Below are positions 61,056 to 64,000 of a DNA stretch of 64,000 nucleotides, in pieces; the stretch's first letter is position 1, and each line of letters opens with the position of its first letter. The notes beneath the pieces were generated by a model, which saw only the letters and a list, made by a program, of their open reading frames with translations, did not search any database and was not told the origin of the DNA. Source of the stretch: Azohydromonas caseinilytica (lineage in GTDB: Bacteria; Pseudomonadota; Gammaproteobacteria; Burkholderiales; Burkholderiaceae_C); NCBI RefSeq assembly GCF_012927045.1, contig NZ_JABBFW010000011.1, forward strand, positions 107,348-171,347. The letters are read 5' to 3'. A program made the position numbers and the translations under genes.

Positions 61056-61574
61056 TCAAATGGGCTTGAAGTGTTCGAAAGGCTCGCGGCAATCCAGGCA
61101 ACGGTGCAGCGACTTGCAGGCGGTGGCGCCGAAGGCGGACAGCTGCTCGGTGTGCGTGCTGCCGCAGCGCGGGCAGGCCACCGGCGCGATGCGCCGCGGC
61201 ACCAGGCGGATCGCCACCGGGGCGCCGGGCTCGATGTGGCCGGGCGGCGCGATGCCGTACTCGCGCAGCTTGCGCCGGCCATCCTCGCTGATCCAGTCGG
61301 TGGTCCAGGCCGGCGCGCGCTGCAGCTTCAGCTGCACCGGCCCCAGGCCGTCGCGCTCCAGCGCCTCGCGCACGCTCTGCTCGATGACCTCGGTGGCCGG
61401 GCAGCCGGAGTAGGTGGGCGTGAGCACCACCTCCAGCGCGTCACCGGCCTCGCGCACGTCGCGCACGATGCCCAGGTCGCACAGCGACAGCGCCGGCACC
61501 TCCGGGTCCAGCACGCCGGCCAGCACGTCCCAGGCGCGCTGCACGCGCGCCGGGACGGCCCGTTGCGCGCTCAC
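61056..61574 (-). CDS. paaD: PaaD, Fe-S-type maturation protein of the epoxidase
   Basis: 172 residues. The N-terminal DUF59/MIP18-like domain has VLDPEVPALSLCDLGIVRDV and PTYSGCPATEVIEQSV. The C-terminal zinc-ribbon-like part has VACPRCGSTHTEQLSAFGATACKSLHRCLDCREPFEHFKPI, with the C-x-x-C pairs. It is needed for the epoxidase, probably for cluster or metal assembly, though it is not a stable subunit. Its start overlaps the paaC stop as ATGA. Confidence 0.95.
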   Translation of the reverse strand: MSAQRAVPARVQRAWDVLAGVLDPEVPALSLCDLGIVRDVREAGDALEVVLTPTYSGCPATEVIEQSVREALERDGLGPVQLKLQRAPAWTTDWISEDGRRKLREYGIAPPGHIEPGAPVAIRLVPRRIAPVACPRCGSTHTEQLSAFGATACKSLHRCLDCREPFEHFKPI

Positions 61575-62353
61575 CAGGCGCCTCCCGGATAGGCCCGTTG
61601 CAGGTGCTGCATCTCGGCCAGGATGTAGCCCATGTGCTCGCTGTGCACGCCGCGCTTGCCGGTGCTCATGAAGGACTTGTCCGGCGGCGGCTGCAGCGTG
61701 GCTTCCTGCAGCAGCGGCGCGACTTCGGCGTGCCAGTTCGCGCGCAGCTCGGCCCAGCGCGGGCCCAGGCCGTCGGCGGCCGCCTGCTCGTCCACCGCGT
61801 CGTCCTCGAACAGCTCGGCCACGTAGGGCCAGAGTTTTTCAAGCGCGGCCTGCATGCGGCGGTGCGACTCGTCGGTGCCGTCGCCCAGGCGCAGCACCCA
61901 GTCAGCCGCGTGCTGCTGGTGGTAGCTCGCCTCCTTGACGGCCTTGGCGGCGATGGCGGAGAGCTCCTCGTCGCTGGAGTCGTGCAGCCGCACCCACAGG
62001 TGCCGCAGCAGCGTGGAGACGAAGAGGTTGCGTAGCACCGTGAGCGCGAAGTCGCCGGGGCGGCCGTCGCCGTTGGGCAGCTCCACCAGCGTGGGGTTGA
62101 AGTAGTCGCGCTCCTCGCGCAGGAAGGCGAGCTGGTCCTCGTCCAGCCCTTGCGCGCTGCCGGCCAGCGTCAGCACCGCGCGCGCCTGGCCCAGCAGGTC
62201 CAGCGCCATGTTGGCCAGGGCGATGTCCTCTTCCAGCACCGGCGCGTGGCCGGTCCACTCGCCCAGCCGCTGCGCCAGGATCAGGCAGGTGTCGCCAATG
62301 CGCAGCAGGTACTGCTGGCGCGGGTCGCGTTGAAGTTGGATGGATGCCTGCAT
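61571..62353 (-). CDS. paaC: phenylacetyl-CoA epoxidase structural subunit PaaC
   Basis: 260 residues from the ATG at 62353; the frame opens earlier only as an artefact across paaB. Family blocks: YLLRIGDTCLILAQRLGEWTGHAPVLEEDIALANMALDLLGQAR in outline, EASYHQQHAADWVLRLGDGT and GKRGVHSEHMGYILAEMQHLQR. It has the ferritin-like four-helix fold without a complete metal site and forms the stabilising partner of catalytic PaaA. It follows paaB by 7 bases. Confidence 0.95.
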   Translation of the reverse strand: MQASIQLQRDPRQQYLLRIGDTCLILAQRLGEWTGHAPVLEEDIALANMALDLLGQARAVLTLAGSAQGLDEDQLAFLREERDYFNPTLVELPNGDGRPGDFALTVLRNLFVSTLLRHLWVRLHDSSDEELSAIAAKAVKEASYHQQHAADWVLRLGDGTDESHRRMQAALEKLWPYVAELFEDDAVDEQAAADGLGPRWAELRANWHAEVAPLLQEATLQPPPDKSFMSTGKRGVHSEHMGYILAEMQHLQRAYPGGAW

Positions 62354-62360
62354 CGCCGCC

Positions 62361-62660
62361 TCACATGTGGTCCACCGAGTCCGGCAGCTTGTAGAAGGTG
62401 GGATGGCGGTAGACCTTGTCCTCCATCGGGTCGAAGTACATGCCCTTGTCGCCCGGGTCGCTGGCGATGATCTGGTCGCTGCGCACCACCCACACGCTGG
62501 AGCCTTCCTGGCGCCGGGTGTAGACGTCGCGCGCCATCTGCAGCGCCATCTGCGGGTCGGCGGCATGCAGGCTGCCGCAATGCTTGTGGTCCAGCCCGGC
62601 GCGGCTGCGCACGAACACTTCCCACAGCGGCCATTCGTTTTGGGTACCGGTACTCATCAT
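62361..62660 (-). CDS. paaB: phenylacetyl-CoA epoxidase small subunit PaaB
   Basis: 99 residues from the first of two ATGs at 62660 (GAGGAG 4 bases upstream). The family pattern is clear: EWPLWEVFVRSRAGLDHKHCGSLHAADPQMALQMARDVYTRR in outline, then VWVVRSDQIIASDPGDKGMYFDPMEDKVYRHPTFY. It bridges PaaAC heterodimers in the multicomponent monooxygenase. It is 25 bases downstream of paaA. Confidence 0.95.
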   Translation of the reverse strand: MMSTGTQNEWPLWEVFVRSRAGLDHKHCGSLHAADPQMALQMARDVYTRRQEGSSVWVVRSDQIIASDPGDKGMYFDPMEDKVYRHPTFYKLPDSVDHM

Positions 62661-62685
62661 GTGTCTCCTCGCGGGGTGTCGTGGC

Positions 62686-63693
62686 TCAGGCGGCCTTGGG
62701 CTGGCGCTGCGCCTGCTTGTCGGCATGGGCCAGCGCGGCCTCGCGCACCCAGGCGCCCTCTTCCCAGGCCTTCACGCGCGCGGCCAGGCGCTCGCGGTTG
62801 CAGGGGCCGTTGCCGTTGACCACGTTCCAGAACTCGTCCCAGTCGATGGTGCCGAAGTCCCAGTGGCCGCGTTCCTCGTTCCACTTCAGGTCGGGGTCGG
62901 GCAGCGTCACGCCCAGCACCTTGGCCTGCTCGACGGTGGCGTCCACGAACTTCTGGCGCAGCTCGTCGTTGGAGACGCGCTTGATGCCCCAGCGCATGCC
63001 CTGCGCGGTGTTGGGCGACTGGTCGTCGGGCGGGCCGAACATCATCAGGCACGGCCACCACCAGCGGTTCACCGCGTCCTGCACCATGGCCTTCTGTGCC
63101 TCGGTGCCGTTTTGCATCATCACCAGCAGCGAATCGAAGCCCTGGCGCTGATGGAAACTTTCCTCGCGGCAGATGCGGATCATGGCCCGCGCATAGGGCG
63201 CGTAGGAGCAGCGGCAGATCGGCACCTGGTTCATGATGGCTGCGCCGTCAACCAGCCAGCCGATGGTGCCCACGTCGGCCCAGGTCAGCGTCGGGTAGTT
63301 GAAGATGGAGCTGTACTTGGCCTTGCCGCTGTGCAGCGCGGCCAGCAGCTCGTCGCGGCTGGTGCCCAGCGTCTCGGCCGCGGCGTAGAGGTACAGGCCG
63401 TGGCCGCCCTCGTCCTGCACCTTGGCCAGCAGGATCGCCTTGCGCTTCAAGGTCGGTGCCCGCGAGATCCAGTTGCCCTCGGGCAGCATGCCCACGATCT
63501 CCGAATGCGCGTGCTGGCTGATCTGGCGGACGAGCGTGCGGCGGTAGTTCTCCGGCATCCAGTCCTTGGCCTCGATGAAGCCGCCGTCGTCGATGTTGGC
63601 ATCGAAGCGCTGCAGCAGCGCGCGCTCCTCGACGCTGCGCAGCGTCTTGTCCTCGGGCTCCTTGCCCTGCGTGTCCATGGCTTGGGTGTACAT
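62686..63693 (-). CDS. paaA: phenylacetyl-CoA epoxidase catalytic subunit PaaA
   Basis: 335 residues. The diiron-binding ferritin-like fold is seen in [36 protein letters not shown] (E-x-x-H), and the second E-x-x-H in [18 protein letters not shown]. The C-terminal region [35 protein letters not shown] is family-specific. With PaaB, PaaC and PaaE it makes the ring 1,2-epoxide of phenylacetyl-CoA. A GGAA ribosome site precedes the ATG at 63693. It is 13 bases downstream of paaK. Confidence 0.96.
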   Translation of the reverse strand: MYTQAMDTQGKEPEDKTLRSVEERALLQRFDANIDDGGFIEAKDWMPENYRRTLVRQISQHAHSEIVGMLPEGNWISRAPTLKRKAILLAKVQDEGGHGLYLYAAAETLGTSRDELLAALHSGKAKYSSIFNYPTLTWADVGTIGWLVDGAAIMNQVPICRCSYAPYARAMIRICREESFHQRQGFDSLLVMMQNGTEAQKAMVQDAVNRWWWPCLMMFGPPDDQSPNTAQGMRWGIKRVSNDELRQKFVDATVEQAKVLGVTLPDPDLKWNEERGHWDFGTIDWDEFWNVVNGNGPCNRERLAARVKAWEEGAWVREAALAHADKQAQRQPKAA

Positions 63694-63706
63694 GGCGGTT
63701 CCTTGC

Positions 63707-64000
63707 TTACTTCGGGCGCCGGTCGATGACGCGGCGTGCCTTGCCGGTGAGGGTGCGCTCGATGGAGTCCGGCACCAGCACCTCCACGCGCGTGCTGATG
63801 CCCACCAGCGTCTTGATGCGGTGCTGCACCCACTTGGCGATCTCCTCCACCGCCGCCGGCGCCATCACGCCCAGCGCGGGCTGCAGCTCGCAGCGCACCT
63901 GCACCTCGTCGAGCAGCCCCTCGCGCATCACCTGCAGCTGGTACTGGCCCGAGAGCTGCGGGTGCTGCAGCACGATCTCCTCGATCTGGGTCGGGAAGAC
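63707..64000 (-). CDS. paaK: phenylacetate-CoA ligase, C-terminal part (cut by window edge)
   Basis: The last about 97 residues of a larger gene that runs off the right edge. [14 protein letters not shown] at the cut and the C-terminal ...[12 protein letters not shown] with [13 protein letters not shown] match the AMP-binding C-terminal domain of PaaK, where a late Lys (TGKA) assists adenylation. The enzyme makes phenylacetyl-CoA from phenylacetate, ATP and CoA. It leads the paaA-E genes, which follow 13 bases later. Confidence 0.9.
   Translation of the reverse strand, partial: VFPTQIEEIVLQHPQLSGQYQLQVMREGLLDEVQVRCELQPALGVMAPAAVEEIAKWVQHRIKTLVGISTRVEVLVPDSIERTLTGKARRVIDRRPK

Noticed and set aside
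59523..61592. A 689-residue open frame opposite paaR, paaE and paaD
   Set aside because: It runs across three clear genes on the other strand and has no recognisable motif.

Overview
The window looks like chromosomal DNA of a high-GC betaproteobacterium of the order Burkholderiales, most likely family Comamonadaceae or a close relative. The grounds are very high GC, the gene families present (a DUF3138 barrel in a polyamine-transport operon, DUF2325, a paa gene set with an embedded Liv-type ABC transporter) and dense ATGA/GTGA gene overlaps. This placement is inferred from gene content, not from a marker gene. I saw no rRNA, tRNA, CRISPR array, insertion sequence or prophage.

Layout. 1-5.1 kb: end of a cytochrome c lipoprotein gene, then a three-gene MacAB-like ABC efflux operon. 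5.1-9.6 kb: a small PEP-CTERM protein, a zinc alcohol dehydrogenase and a GAF/PAS sensor histidine kinase. 9.9-15.5 kb: polyamine uptake operon potF-DUF3138-potG-potH-potI, with a strong hairpin in its leader. 15.6-17.1 kb: a membrane-anchored TlpA-like thioredoxin and an orphan Rieske protein. 17.5-20.2 kb: an HPr-kinase-related cassette (nucleotidyltransferase, PqqD-like chaperone, a 63-residue Tat-signal peptide, HprK-like kinase). This is the best candidate for a poorly described peptide-modification system. 20.2-23 kb: an ICMT-like methyltransferase, an ETHE1-like protein that has lost metal ligands, and a FisR-type sulfane-sulfur regulator with the three expected cysteines. 23-26.6 kb: LysR regulator facing an internally deleted SDR remnant, an orphan FliK-like/FlhB-C-like pair, and a flippase-like membrane protein.

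26.8-37.5 kb: one long minus-strand catabolic and transport group (GABA/5-aminovalerate transaminase, glutaryl-CoA dehydrogenase, class III CoA-transferase, complete PotABCD-type transporter, agmatinase-family ureohydrolase) facing a MocR/GabR-type regulator. The enzymes fit breakdown of a guanidino or omega-amino acid through GABA or through 5-aminovalerate and glutaryl-CoA. 37.6-43.2 kb: gamma-glutamyltransferase, a Fur-box-preceded DUF2325 operon, an unusually AT-rich spacer of about 0.5 kb, and a glycosidase-like lipoprotein with a classic terminator.

43.3-64 kb: mostly phenylacetate (paa) catabolism. A thioesterase and the 3-oxoadipyl-CoA thiolase diverge from paaY across a perfect 14-bp TetR-type palindrome. 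After a glycosyltransferase, a hybrid histidine kinase and a large Ig-like lipoprotein comes a minus-strand series read as paaK-A-B-C-D-E-paaR-livK-livH-livMG-livF-paaZ, ending at a terminator next to paaZ. PaaK activates phenylacetate to its CoA thioester. PaaABCE (with PaaD) epoxidises the ring, PaaZ opens the oxepin, and the thiolase makes the last cut. PaaR is expected to repress the set, and the Liv transporter may import the aromatic acid or a related substrate. A 152-bp inverted-repeat REP-like element lies between livH and livK.
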